Of a stretch of DNA of 64,000 bases, positions 43,293 to 52,880 are shown piece after piece. The first letter of the stretch is position 1. Every line of letters starts with the position of its first letter. Both the position numbers and the translations under genes were made by a program. The notes beneath the pieces were generated by a model. That model saw only the letters and a program-made list of their open reading frames with translations. It had not been told where the DNA came from and ran no database searches. Source of the DNA: an uncultured Pelagibacteraceae bacterium (GTDB taxonomy: Bacteria > Pseudomonadota > Alphaproteobacteria > Pelagibacterales > Pelagibacteraceae); the NCBI GenBank assembly GCA_902603945.1, contig CACKWP010000004.1, forward strand, positions 1-64,000, in the 5' to 3' direction.

Positions 43293-45067
43293 TGAGTGCA
43301 TATAAAATTATAGACCACGAATATGACGTTGTTGTTTTAGGAGCCGGCGGCTCTGGTCTTCGAGCAGCAGTTGGTCTATCAGAAGCTGGACTTAAAACAG
43401 CTTGTATTTCAAAAGTGTTTCCAACAAGAAGTCATACTTCTGCTGCGCAAGGTGGCATATCGGCTGCATTAGGTAATATGGGTGAAGATGATTGGAGATG
43501 GCACATGTATGATACTGTCAAAGGGTCAGACTGGTTAGGTGATCAAGACGCCATCGAATATTTATGCAAGGAAGCTCCAAGAGCAGTGGTAGAACTAGAA
43601 AGATACGGGGTACCATTCAGCAGAACTGATGATGGGAAAATTTATCAAAGGCCTTTTGGCGGAATGACAAAAAATTATGGAAACGGAACTGCACAAAGGA
43701 CCTGTGCTGCAGCTGATAGAACTGGTCATGCTATCCTTCACACATTATACGGACAAGCATTAAAACATAATACAGAATTTTTCATAGAATACTTTGCATT
43801 AGATTTAATAATGAAAAATGGTGAGTGCAAAGGAGTAATAGCTTGGAACTTAACAGATGGAACTATTCACAGATTTAGGTCTCACATTACTATAATTGCA
43901 ACAGGCGGATATGGAAAAGTTTATTATTCAGCTACCTCAGCACACACTTGTACAGGAGATGGGAACGCAATGGTATTAAGAGCTGGATTACCTCTACAAG
44001 ATATGGAGTTTGTACAATTTCATCCAACAGGCATTTACGGAGTAGGATGTCTAATAACAGAGGGTGCAAGAGGTGAAGGTGGGTTCTTAGTAAACGGAAA
44101 AGGTGAGAGATTTATGGAACGTTACGCGCCTAACGCAAAAGATTTGGCATCTAGAGATGTAGTAAGTAGATCAATGGAGATGGAAATTAATGAAGGCAGA
44201 GGAGTAGGTAAAGATAAAGATCATATAAATTTACATCTAGATCATTTAGATAAAGAGGTTTTAGAAGAGAGACTTCCAGGAATATCAGAGGCTGCAAAAA
44301 CATTTGCAAATGTTGATGTAAATAAACAACCAATTCCAGTTGTGCCTACTGTTCATTATAATATGGGTGGTATACCAACAAATTATAAGGCAGAAGTATT
44401 AACTTTAAATGGTTCAGAAAAAACAGTCCCTGGATTAATGGCAATAGGTGAAGCAGCTTGCGTATCAGTCCACGGAGCCAACAGATTAGGATCAAATTCT
44501 CTAATTGATCTTGTAGTATTTGGAAGAGCTGCTGCTAAAAGAGCAGCAGAACTTGTTAAACCAGGTATGGCTCACGAAGAAGTTTCTAGTTCTGAAACGG
44601 ATAAATGTTTGAGTAGATTTGATAAAATCAGAAACTCTTCGGGCTCAACAAAGACTTCAGAATTAAGATTAAATATGCAAAAAACAATGCAATCAAAATG
44701 TGCTGTATTCAGAACTGAGAAAACACTCAAAGAGGGTGTAGATCAAATAAGAAAGCCTTATGAAGGAATAGAAGATATTTCTGTAAAAGATAAATCTCTT
44801 CTCTTTAATACAGATTTAGTTGAGACTTTGGAGTTCGATAACCTGATTAGACAAGCGCTTACAACTATGGACTCAGCTTATAGCAGAAAAGAGAGTAGAG
44901 GCGCTCATGCCAGAGAAGATTATAGCAAAAGAGATGATAAAAACTTTATGAAGCACACTCTAGCATGGCAAAATGGTAAAAAAGTAGAAATAAAATATAG
45001 AGATGTGCATTCAAGAACTCTTACAAACGATGTGCAATACTTTCCACCTAAGGAGAGAGTTTATTAA
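43292..45067 (+). CDS. sdhA: Succinate dehydrogenase flavoprotein subunit
   Basis: SdhA oxidises succinate to fumarate with covalently bound FAD. The 591-residue protein has [20 protein letters not shown] (FAD Rossmann), the flavinylation His in [17 protein letters not shown] (near residue 50), [25 protein letters not shown] motif parts, the catalytic-Arg region and [10 protein letters not shown], and [20 protein letters not shown]. It sits between sdhD and sdhB in the standard sdhCDAB order. Confidence 0.98.
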   Translation: MSAYKIIDHEYDVVVLGAGGSGLRAAVGLSEAGLKTACISKVFPTRSHTSAAQGGISAALGNMGEDDWRWHMYDTVKGSDWLGDQDAIEYLCKEAPRAVVELERYGVPFSRTDDGKIYQRPFGGMTKNYGNGTAQRTCAAADRTGHAILHTLYGQALKHNTEFFIEYFALDLIMKNGECKGVIAWNLTDGTIHRFRSHITIIATGGYGKVYYSATSAHTCTGDGNAMVLRAGLPLQDMEFVQFHPTGIYGVGCLITEGARGEGGFLVNGKGERFMERYAPNAKDLASRDVVSRSMEMEINEGRGVGKDKDHINLHLDHLDKEVLEERLPGISEAAKTFANVDVNKQPIPVVPTVHYNMGGIPTNYKAEVLTLNGSEKTVPGLMAIGEAACVSVHGANRLGSNSLIDLVVFGRAAAKRAAELVKPGMAHEEVSSSETDKCLSRFDKIRNSSGSTKTSELRLNMQKTMQSKCAVFRTEKTLKEGVDQIRKPYEGIEDISVKDKSLLFNTDLVETLEFDNLIRQALTTMDSAYSRKESRGAHAREDYSKRDDKNFMKHTLAWQNGKKVEIKYRDVHSRTLTNDVQYFPPKERVY

Positions 45068-45069
45068 GA

Positions 45070-45846
45070 ATGGCTCAATTTAACTTGCCTCAAAACTCAA
45101 AAATAGAAGTTGGTAAGTACTACAAAGACGAGACAAATTCAAAGAATTTAAAAAAAGTCAATGTTTATAGATGGGACCCATCTAGCGGGAAAAATCCAAG
45201 AGTTGATACTTTTGAGGTAGACATGGATACATGTGGGCCAAAAGTTTTAGATATTCTATTTAAAATAAAAAATGAGATCGATCCATCGCTTACGTTTAGA
45301 AGATCATGTGCTCATGGAGTTTGTGGTTCCTGTGCGATGAATATTGATGGCGTAAACACCTTAGCTTGCATAAAATCTCATACAGATATCAATGGCGATC
45401 TTAACGTTTACCCTCTACCACATTTGAAAGTAGTTAAAGATTTAATTGGGGACTTAAGCACACTTTATAAACAGTACGAGTCAATTAAACCTTGGTTGCA
45501 AACTGAACAGACTGGAAAGGAAAAGGAAGAATTAAGGCAATCTCAAAAAGATAGAGAAAAGCTAGATGGGTACTACGAATGTATACTTTGTGCTTGCTGT
45601 TCAACTTCATGCCCAAGTTATTGGTGGAATGGTGATAAATATTTAGGACCAGCTGTACTTCTTCAAGCATATAGATGGATCAACGATAGTAGAGATGGAG
45701 ATAAAAAAGAAAGACTGAAGAAAGTAGCAGATGAATTAAAATTATATAGATGCCATACAATAATGAATTGTACAAATTCTTGTCCAAAAGGATTAAATCC
45801 TGCAAAAGCCATAGGATCTATTAAGAAAATGCTTGCAACAAGCTAA
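45070..45846 (+). CDS. sdhB: Succinate dehydrogenase iron-sulfur subunit
   Basis: SdhB carries the three Fe-S clusters between FAD and quinone. The 258-residue protein has the [2Fe-2S] motif [18 protein letters not shown] (near residue 80), the [4Fe-4S] motif [16 protein letters not shown] (near residue 175) and the [3Fe-4S] motif [17 protein letters not shown] (near residue 235). It begins two bases after sdhA. Confidence 0.98.
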   Translation: MAQFNLPQNSKIEVGKYYKDETNSKNLKKVNVYRWDPSSGKNPRVDTFEVDMDTCGPKVLDILFKIKNEIDPSLTFRRSCAHGVCGSCAMNIDGVNTLACIKSHTDINGDLNVYPLPHLKVVKDLIGDLSTLYKQYESIKPWLQTEQTGKEKEELRQSQKDREKLDGYYECILCACCSTSCPSYWWNGDKYLGPAVLLQAYRWINDSRDGDKKERLKKVADELKLYRCHTIMNCTNSCPKGLNPAKAIGSIKKMLATS

Positions 45847-45869
45847 AAGCTTATTTATTCAATATCATC

Positions 45870-47363
45870 ATGAAAACTATAGAACACTTTGTTGGAGGAA
45901 AATCCTTTAGCGGGGACTCAAAAAAAACAAGTAAAGTTTTTAATCCTGCTACGGGCGAACAAAGCGCAGAAGTAAAATTAGCTTCTACAAAGGACGTAAA
46001 CCAAGCAGTTGCTAATGCAAAAAAAGCTTTTGAAGATTGGGCTAATAAGCCACCGCTTCAACGAGCGAGAATAATGTTTAAATTTAAAGAATTAATTGAG
46101 AAAAATTCAGACGAACTTACTAAAATTATAGTTTCTGAACATGGAAAAGTTTATGAGGATGCAAAAGGCTCACTAACAAGAGGTTTAGAAGTTGTTGAGT
46201 ATGCCTGCGGTATACCACAAATGCTTAAAGGTGAGTTTACAGAAAACGTGGGATCCAGCGTTGATAGCTGGTCTATTCGTCAACCTCTTGGTGTTTGTGC
46301 AGGGATTACACCATTTAATTTTCCTGCAATGGTACCAATGTGGATGTTTCCAATGGCTATTGCTTGTGGAAATACTTTTGTTTTGAAACCATCTGAAAAA
46401 GATCCATCATGCTCAATGAGGCTAGCAGAACTTTTAAAAGATGCTGGTTTACCTGATGGTGTTTTTAATATTGTTAATGGAGATAAGGAAGCAGTAGACG
46501 CTTTAATAAGTAATAAGGATGTTGTGGCTATGAGTTTTGTTGGCTCTACTCCAATAGCAAAATATATTTATGAGAATTGTGCAAAAAATGAAAAAAGGGT
46601 GCAAGCACTTGGCGGAGCAAAAAATCACTGTGTTGTAATGCCAGATTGTGATTTGGATCAAGCAGTTAATGGTTTAATGGGCGCAGCTTATGGTTCAGCA
46701 GGTGAAAGATGTATGGCTCAATCAGTAGCGGTTGCAGTAGGTGGAATTGGAGATAAACTTGTAGAATCTTTAGCAAAAAAAGTCGAAGCATTAAAAGTTG
46801 GTCCAGGAATGGATAAACTATCTGAAATGGGACCATTAGTGACAAAAGAGCACTTAGCAAAAGTTAAAGGTTATGTTGATATCGGAGAGAAAGAAGGAGC
46901 AAAATTAATTGTGGATGGAAGAAATTTTAAATTACAAGGTTATGAAAACGGATATTACATAGGCGGATGTTTGTTCGATCATGTTAAAAAAGATATGAGA
47001 ATTTACAAAGAAGAAATTTTCGGCCCAGTGTTATCCGTTGTAAGAGCTAAAGATTTTGATGAAGCTTTACAACTTGTTAATGACCACGAGTTTGGAAATG
47101 GAGTGAGCATATTTACAAGAGATGGTGATACAGGAAGGACATTCTCTAATAAAGCTAAAATTGGCATGGTTGGAATTAACATTCCAATCCCAGTACCAAT
47201 GGCATTCCATAGTTTTGGTGGATGGAAGAGATCTTTGTTTGGAGATCAGCACATGCACGGGCCAGAGGGAGTAAGGTTTTATACTAAATTAAAAACCATT
47301 ACATCAAGATGGCCAACAGGCTTGAGAACTGACCCTGAGTTTGTAATGCCAACAATGAAATAA
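45870..47363 (+). CDS. mmsA: Methylmalonate-semialdehyde dehydrogenase (CoA-acylating)
   Basis: MmsA converts methylmalonate or malonate semialdehyde plus CoA to propionyl- or acetyl-CoA (valine, inositol or beta-alanine catabolism). The 497-residue ALDH protein has GVCAGITPFNFPAMVPMWMF, NTFVLKPSEKDPSCSMRLAE and the catalytic Cys in YGSAGERCMAQSVAV (near residue 280). It also has GVNIPIPVPM-like IGMVGINIPIPVPMAFHSFG, typical of MmsA. It lies between sdhB and mdh, probably feeding the TCA cycle. Confidence 0.95.
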   Translation: MKTIEHFVGGKSFSGDSKKTSKVFNPATGEQSAEVKLASTKDVNQAVANAKKAFEDWANKPPLQRARIMFKFKELIEKNSDELTKIIVSEHGKVYEDAKGSLTRGLEVVEYACGIPQMLKGEFTENVGSSVDSWSIRQPLGVCAGITPFNFPAMVPMWMFPMAIACGNTFVLKPSEKDPSCSMRLAELLKDAGLPDGVFNIVNGDKEAVDALISNKDVVAMSFVGSTPIAKYIYENCAKNEKRVQALGGAKNHCVVMPDCDLDQAVNGLMGAAYGSAGERCMAQSVAVAVGGIGDKLVESLAKKVEALKVGPGMDKLSEMGPLVTKEHLAKVKGYVDIGEKEGAKLIVDGRNFKLQGYENGYYIGGCLFDHVKKDMRIYKEEIFGPVLSVVRAKDFDEALQLVNDHEFGNGVSIFTRDGDTGRTFSNKAKIGMVGINIPIPVPMAFHSFGGWKRSLFGDQHMHGPEGVRFYTKLKTITSRWPTGLRTDPEFVMPTMK

Positions 47364-47369
47364 ACAATA

Positions 47370-48329
47370 ATGAAAAAAAAAATAACATTAATTGGAGCGG
47401 GACAAATTGGGGGTACTTTGGCTCATCTTATAGCCCTTAAAGGTTTAGCAGATGTTGTTTTATTTGATGTAGCTGCAGGGTTGGCAAAAGGAAAAGCTTT
47501 AGATATAGCCCAATCGTCCCCAGTGAACGGATTCAATGTCAATTTATATGGAACTGACAATTACCAAGATACAAAAAATTCTGATGTAATTATAATTACT
47601 GCAGGCGTACCTAGAAAACCAGGTATGACAAGAGATGACTTGCTAGGAATTAATCTAAAAATTATCAAACAAGTTGCTGAAGGAATTAAAAAAACATCTC
47701 CAGATGCTTTTGTTATATGCATTACAAATCCTTTAGATGTAATTGTCATGGCTTTGCAAAAATATTCTGGGCTACCTAAAAATAAAGTTGTTGGAATGGC
47801 AGGTATATTAGATTCTTCTAGGTTTATTTACTTTCTTTCTCAAGAATTAAAAGTTCCTGTAGATAAAATTAAATCTTTTGTTTTAGGCGGTCATGGGGAC
47901 ACCATGGTTGCGATGTTGGGTTCAACAGAAGTAGAGGGTAAAAAAATCACTGAGCTAGTTAAAGAAGGTAAATTAACTAAAGAAAGATTAGCACAGATAG
48001 TTGATCGAACAAAAAAAGGAGGTGCAGAAATTGTAAAATATTTAGAGAAAGGTTCAGCATTTTATGCTCCAGCTGCTTCGGGGGTTGAGATGGCAGAGTC
48101 GTATCTAAAAGATTTAAAAAAACAACTTCCGTGCGCAGTTCATCTAAATGGAGAATATAATACAAAAAATATTTATGCTGGTGTACCAGTAATAATTGGA
48201 TCTAGAGGAGTTGAAAAAATTATTGAATTAAATCTTACTCCAGATGAAGAAACAAATTTTAAAAAATCAGTCGAGTCTGTTAAAGATTTATTCGATGCTG
48301 CAAAAAAAATTGATCCAGAACTTAAATAA
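47370..48329 (+). CDS. mdh: Malate dehydrogenase
   Basis: Mdh interconverts malate and oxaloacetate with NAD+. The 319-residue LDH-like protein has [18 protein letters not shown] (Rossmann), [19 protein letters not shown] (substrate Arg loop), [15 protein letters not shown] and the catalytic His in [13 protein letters not shown] (near residue 175). The substrate-specificity Arg in the loop marks malate rather than lactate. In relatives sucC follows; here two glycosyltransferase-type genes intervene. Confidence 0.97.
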   Translation: MKKKITLIGAGQIGGTLAHLIALKGLADVVLFDVAAGLAKGKALDIAQSSPVNGFNVNLYGTDNYQDTKNSDVIIITAGVPRKPGMTRDDLLGINLKIIKQVAEGIKKTSPDAFVICITNPLDVIVMALQKYSGLPKNKVVGMAGILDSSRFIYFLSQELKVPVDKIKSFVLGGHGDTMVAMLGSTEVEGKKITELVKEGKLTKERLAQIVDRTKKGGAEIVKYLEKGSAFYAPAASGVEMAESYLKDLKKQLPCAVHLNGEYNTKNIYAGVPVIIGSRGVEKIIELNLTPDEETNFKKSVESVKDLFDAAKKIDPELK

Positions 48330-49866
48330 CATTCTATTTAAAAGAAATTATTATATTTTTATTTTAATAATAAGTTCATTTTTCTTTACGTTTTATTATG
48401 GTTTTATTGGTATTTTCCCGATCGATAGTTTTTTAATTTACGATGCAGGTTATAAGCTTTTAAATGGATATCACCCTTTCAGAGATTATTGGTCTATCAC
48501 TGGGCCGATATTAGATTATATTCAGTTTGTTTTTTTTAAGTTATTCGGGATTAATTGGTTTAGCTATGTATTACATGCAGCCGTATTAAATTTATTTATA
48601 ACACTTATTTTTTTTTACTTTTTTATACAGTTAGGAATTAAGACTGGTTACAGTTTTCTTTACTCTATTAGTGCATCAATCTTGGCTTATCCATCAGTAG
48701 GAACACCTTTTATGGATCATCACGCAGTAATTTTTTCGCTAGCATCTGGCATATTTTTATTTTTAGCATTTTTAAAAGATAAACCTATTTTCTGGTTCTT
48801 AGTACCTGTATTTCTTTTTGCGTCATTTTTATCTAAACAAATACCATCTGCTTACTTACTTTTATTGTTTTTTTCGTTTATTTTAATATTTTGGATTTTT
48901 TTTAAGACTAAAAATTACAAATTTTGGGTTTATTTGATCTCGGGGTCAATCTTATCATTATTTATCTTTTTATTATTTATTCTAATAAATAAAATACCTC
49001 TAAATAGTTTTTTTATTCAATACATTTTCTATCCCTTAGAAATAGGCAAAGATAGAAGTTCAAGTATTAATTATAACTTTAATAATGTTTTTTCTCAATT
49101 TAAGTTCATTTACTTTTCAATGATACCTTTAATTTTTGTTCTTTTCAGATTATCAAAAAAAAAACTTAATTTGGAAATTAAGAAAGATTACTTTTTATTA
49201 ACATTTACATTGTTAATGGTAAGTACATTTATATTAGGACAAATATTCACAAAAAATCAAATCTTAATATTTTTTTTAATACCTTTTCTTATTGGTATAT
49301 CACATTTTTTTTGCAACAAATATTTCAATAAAAAATTTATTTTAATTTTCTTAGTTTCAATTGTAATTATCTCAACAATTAAATTTCACTTACGATTTAA
49401 TGAGAATAAAAAATTTATGGAATTAAACAACGTAGATTTAAGTCTTGCCGTTGAAGCTGAAAATTTTGATAAATCATTAAAAGGTTTAAAATGGATTACG
49501 CCTTACAACATAAGTCCAGCAGAAGAAATCGAAAATCTAATTGAAATTAAAGAAATTATTTTATCTGATAAAACAAATAAAATTATAATAACAGACTATC
49601 AAATTTTTCCCTCAATTTTAAAATTAAAAAATATAGCCCCAAACAAGTGGTTTGACTCTATGAGTGTACCAAGTAGAGACAATAAATATTTTAATACCTA
49701 TAAAAATTTTTTTATTGCAAGCTTAAGGGATCAGAAAATAAAAACTTTATTCATACTTAAAGATAAAGAAAGGTATTTAAAAAATATATTCAATACCGAC
49801 TGTTATGTAAAAGAAAATATAAATGAAAACTTATCAAAAATTAACATAGAAAAATGCATAAATTAG
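48295..49866 (+). CDS. Polytopic membrane protein, probable GT-C-type glycosyltransferase
   Basis: The protein is about 523 residues from the ATG at 48295; the track start at 48244 lies deep in mdh, and an in-frame TTG at 48310 is another option. About ten hydrophobic segments are seen. The first periplasmic loop, [20 protein letters not shown] with a following [14 protein letters not shown], resembles the acidic first loop of GT-C (ArnT/PMT-like) glycosyltransferases that use polyprenyl-linked sugars. The C-terminal 120 residues are soluble. It is more AT-rich than the TCA genes around it. The exact sugar and acceptor are unknown. Confidence 0.65.
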   Translation: MLQKKLIQNLNNILFKRNYYIFILIISSFFFTFYYGFIGIFPIDSFLIYDAGYKLLNGYHPFRDYWSITGPILDYIQFVFFKLFGINWFSYVLHAAVLNLFITLIFFYFFIQLGIKTGYSFLYSISASILAYPSVGTPFMDHHAVIFSLASGIFLFLAFLKDKPIFWFLVPVFLFASFLSKQIPSAYLLLLFFSFILIFWIFFKTKNYKFWVYLISGSILSLFIFLLFILINKIPLNSFFIQYIFYPLEIGKDRSSSINYNFNNVFSQFKFIYFSMIPLIFVLFRLSKKKLNLEIKKDYFLLTFTLLMVSTFILGQIFTKNQILIFFLIPFLIGISHFFCNKYFNKKFILIFLVSIVIISTIKFHLRFNENKKFMELNNVDLSLAVEAENFDKSLKGLKWITPYNISPAEEIENLIEIKEIILSDKTNKIIITDYQIFPSILKLKNIAPNKWFDSMSVPSRDNKYFNTYKNFFIASLRDQKIKTLFILKDKERYLKNIFNTDCYVKENINENLSKINIEKCIN

Positions 49867-49873
49867 TGTCAAG

Positions 49874-50734
49874 TTAAGTAATACTTTTTATTATAGATAA
49901 ATTAATTTTTTTTGGTTTTAGAATAATATTTATTCCCGTTAAAATTAAATTAACTATTAAAAAAAATGAAATAATTATAATTTTTAATTTTATATCCTCT
50001 AAAAAAAGTAAAGTTAAAACTAGTAAAAAAAAAGTTCTTAAAAAAACTGTTTTGTAAAAGACAGAGATTATTTTAACAGTGTGCAATATTAAAAATTTTA
50101 GATTTACTTTTGAATTTCCGTAAAATCTCTTGTTCTTTTTTATCTTTACAAAAAAAAACTTATTATAATTCTTAAGCACTCCCGATGAATAAGCTAAATA
50201 TAAATTATTATTAGAAAGAATTTTATTTAATAAAAATGATGGAAATGAACTAAAATTACCAAAATTAATATATTTTCCTGTTAAGATAAAAGTGATTATT
50301 AGACGAAATTGATTTAGAGCTTTTAGAAAATTATTTTCTGTTCTTTTTTTTCGTGAAGCAAAAATGAAGTAATCTTTTTTTAAATTTACTAACTTTATTA
50401 ACTTTTTAACCATATTAGGATTATCTTCGCCATCAGAGTCTAGAATAGATATTATTGTTTCTTTATCTTTTTTCTTAATTATTTTTTGCAAATATTTTAA
50501 ACCAAAAAAAATCGCTTTTTGACTACCGACATTTTTACCTAAATTAATCACATTTATTTTTTTTAAATTAGAATATTTCTTATTTAAGATTAATTTTTTT
50601 GAGGAAAAATCATTTACTATAATTATGAAGTTATTTGATTTTAAAGTTTTAAAGCTTTGATTAAGAATTTCTAAAACTTTTTTCAAAGAGTCCCAATCAT
50701 TGTAGACAGGTAATATTACATAATTTTTTTTCAT
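49874..50734 (-). CDS. Family 2 glycosyltransferase with C-terminal membrane helices
   Basis: This 286-residue protein has a GT-A domain beginning YVILPVYNDWDSLKKVLEIL, then VNLGKN-like NVINLGKNVGSQKAIFFGLK and the nucleotide-sugar motif SILDSDGEDNPNMVKKLI. Two hydrophobic helices follow at the C-terminus (about 225-245 and 250-272). The layout is like GtrB/dolichyl-phosphate-sugar synthases, which charge polyprenyl phosphate with a sugar. This fits as donor supply for the neighbouring GT-C-like protein, with which it is convergent (seven-base gap). It is extremely Lys/Asn/Ile/Phe-rich, suggesting recent or weakly selected DNA. Confidence 0.85.
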   Translation of the reverse strand: MKKNYVILPVYNDWDSLKKVLEILNQSFKTLKSNNFIIIVNDFSSKKLILNKKYSNLKKINVINLGKNVGSQKAIFFGLKYLQKIIKKKDKETIISILDSDGEDNPNMVKKLIKLVNLKKDYFIFASRKKRTENNFLKALNQFRLIITFILTGKYINFGNFSSFPSFLLNKILSNNNLYLAYSSGVLKNYNKFFFVKIKKNKRFYGNSKVNLKFLILHTVKIISVFYKTVFLRTFFLLVLTLLFLEDIKLKIIIISFFLIVNLILTGINIILKPKKINLSIIKSIT

Positions 50735-50809
50735 AAATATAAAATAAATATAAATTTTAATTGCTTATAAACTTATATTAACTATAAATGATAAAAAAAA
50801 AAATAATTA

Positions 50810-51973
50810 ATGAACATTCACGAATATCAAGCAAAAGAGATTTTAAAAGAATTTGGAGCTCCTGTATCAAAAGGAATAGTTATTTTCAATTTAGATGAGC
50901 TAGAAAAGAAAATTTCCCAACTGCAAAGTAAAGAATATGTATTAAAAGCACAAATTCATGCTGGCGGAAGAGGAAAAGCCGGTGGTGTAAAATTAATTAA
51001 AAATTTTCCCGACCTTATAAATGAGTCAAAAAAAATGATGGGAAAAATTTTAGTTACTCATCAAACTGGCCCAGAGGGCAAGCAAGTGAAAAGACTTTAT
51101 ATAGAAGAAGCCTCGAAAATTTCAAAAGAATTTTATTTATCATGTCTGGTTGATCGAGAGACTTCTAAAATTGCTTTTATAAGTAGTACAGAAGGCGGCA
51201 TGGATATAGAAAAAGTTGCTCAAGAAACACCAGATAAAATAATTACAAATAAGATAGATTTTAATGAAAGCGGACCTAGTAATGATGAAATAGAAAAAAT
51301 AATTTCAGTTTTCAGGCTTAGTGAAAAACAAAAAAAAACAGCATATAAATTAATAAAATCTCTTTATGAGATAATAATTTCAAAAGATGCAAACTTAATT
51401 GAAATTAATCCCTTAATATTAACAAAATCCAACGAATTAATTTGTTTAGATGCTAAAATGAACTTCGATGACAATGCTATTTTTCGCAGACCAGAAATAT
51501 ACGAGCTTAGAGATTTAAATGAGGAAGATCCAACTGAAATAGAGGCAAGCAAATATGATCTCGCATACATCAAATTAAATGGTTCAATAGGTTGTATGGT
51601 CAATGGAGCTGGTTTAGCTATGGCAACAATGGATATAATTAAACTTTACGGTAAAGAACCTGCAAATTTTTTAGACGTAGGTGGTGGCGCATCTAAAGAA
51701 AAAGTAGCTGCTGCTTTCAAATTAATTTTATCAGATAAAAATGTAAAAGGCATTTTGATAAATATATTTGGAGGAATAATGCGATGCGATGTTCTCGCTC
51801 AAGGTGTGGTTGATGCTGCAAAAGAAATAAATCTTAAAGTTCCTCTAGTTGTTAGATTAGCTGGCACGAACTTTAAAGAGGGTAAAACAATATTAGATAA
51901 ATCGAATTTGAAAATATTGTCAGCCTCAGATTTAAATGATGCGGCAAAAAAAATTGTTGAGGCAATTAAATAA
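50810..51973 (+). CDS. sucC: Succinyl-CoA synthetase beta subunit
   Basis: SucC is the nucleotide-binding subunit of the ligase that converts succinyl-CoA to succinate with substrate-level phosphorylation. The 387-residue protein has [20 protein letters not shown], the ATP-grasp stretch [30 protein letters not shown] and the C-terminal [17 protein letters not shown]. It resumes the TCA operon after the two inserted genes, with a 75-base AT-rich upstream gap that may hold its own promoter. It overlaps sucD by one base. Confidence 0.98.
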   Translation: MNIHEYQAKEILKEFGAPVSKGIVIFNLDELEKKISQLQSKEYVLKAQIHAGGRGKAGGVKLIKNFPDLINESKKMMGKILVTHQTGPEGKQVKRLYIEEASKISKEFYLSCLVDRETSKIAFISSTEGGMDIEKVAQETPDKIITNKIDFNESGPSNDEIEKIISVFRLSEKQKKTAYKLIKSLYEIIISKDANLIEINPLILTKSNELICLDAKMNFDDNAIFRRPEIYELRDLNEEDPTEIEASKYDLAYIKLNGSIGCMVNGAGLAMATMDIIKLYGKEPANFLDVGGGASKEKVAAAFKLILSDKNVKGILINIFGGIMRCDVLAQGVVDAAKEINLKVPLVVRLAGTNFKEGKTILDKSNLKILSASDLNDAAKKIVEAIK

Positions 51974-52848
51974 TGTCAGTTTTAATAAACAAAAATACAA
52001 AAGTTATTTGTCAAGGTTTTACTGGAACTCATGGAACATTTCATTCTGAACAAGCTTTAAAATATGGAACAAAATTAGTCGGAGGTGTTACCCCAAAAAA
52101 AGGTGGCCAAAAACATTTGGGTTTACCGGTTTTTAATAGTGTTAACGAAGCAAAAGAAAAAACATCTGCTGATGCCACAATGATTTATGTGCCTCCAAAA
52201 TTTGCTGGCGATGCCATTATTGAAGCTATTGAAGCTAAGATAAAATTAATAGTTTGTATAACTGAAGGGATACCAATTTTAGATATGCTCAAGGTAAAAA
52301 AAGTTTTGAATAAAAGCAATTCAAGATTAATAGGACCTAATTGTCCAGGTATAATCACACCAGAGGAATGTAAAATTGGTATAATGCCGGGTAGTATACA
52401 TAAAAAAGGTAATGTTGGAATAGTTTCAAGATCGGGAACATTAACTTATGAAGCAGTAGCACAAACATCCTCAAATGGTATGGGTCAATCAACTTGTATT
52501 GGAATAGGTGGTGACCCAGTTAATGGAACAAATTTTATTGATTGTTTAGAACTTTTTTTAAAAGATGATGAGACAAAATCAATTGTCATGATTGGAGAAA
52601 TAGGTGGTTCAGCAGAGGAAGAGGCTGCAGAATTTCTAAAAAAAGAGAAAAAAAAGAAGCCCATGGTCGGTTTTATCGCTGGTTTAACAGCGCCCCCTGG
52701 TAGAAGAATGGGTCACGCTGGAGCTATAATTTCTGGCGGAAAGGGGGGTGCCGAAGACAAAATTGAAATTATGAAATCCGCTGGAATTACAATTTCAAAA
52801 TCACCAGCAGACATAGGTAAAACTCTTTATCAAAAACTTAATGGTTGA
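51973..52848 (+). CDS. sucD: Succinyl-CoA synthetase alpha subunit
   Basis: SucD carries the CoA-binding domain and the phosphohistidine. The 291-residue protein has [22 protein letters not shown]-type CoA-binding sequence, [32 protein letters not shown] and the active-site His in [20 protein letters not shown] (near residue 248). It starts at the last base of sucC and is followed 32 bases later by sucA. Confidence 0.98.
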   Translation: MSVLINKNTKVICQGFTGTHGTFHSEQALKYGTKLVGGVTPKKGGQKHLGLPVFNSVNEAKEKTSADATMIYVPPKFAGDAIIEAIEAKIKLIVCITEGIPILDMLKVKKVLNKSNSRLIGPNCPGIITPEECKIGIMPGSIHKKGNVGIVSRSGTLTYEAVAQTSSNGMGQSTCIGIGGDPVNGTNFIDCLELFLKDDETKSIVMIGEIGGSAEEEAAEFLKKEKKKKPMVGFIAGLTAPPGRRMGHAGAIISGGKGGAEDKIEIMKSAGITISKSPADIGKTLYQKLNG

Positions 52849-52880
52849 TTTTTAATAATTTATGTTAGAATAAATTTTTA

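Noticed and set aside
48244-48294. Upstream start of the GT-C-like ORF within mdh
   Set aside because: It would overlap mdh by 86 bases; later starts at 48295 or 48310 leave the membrane protein intact.
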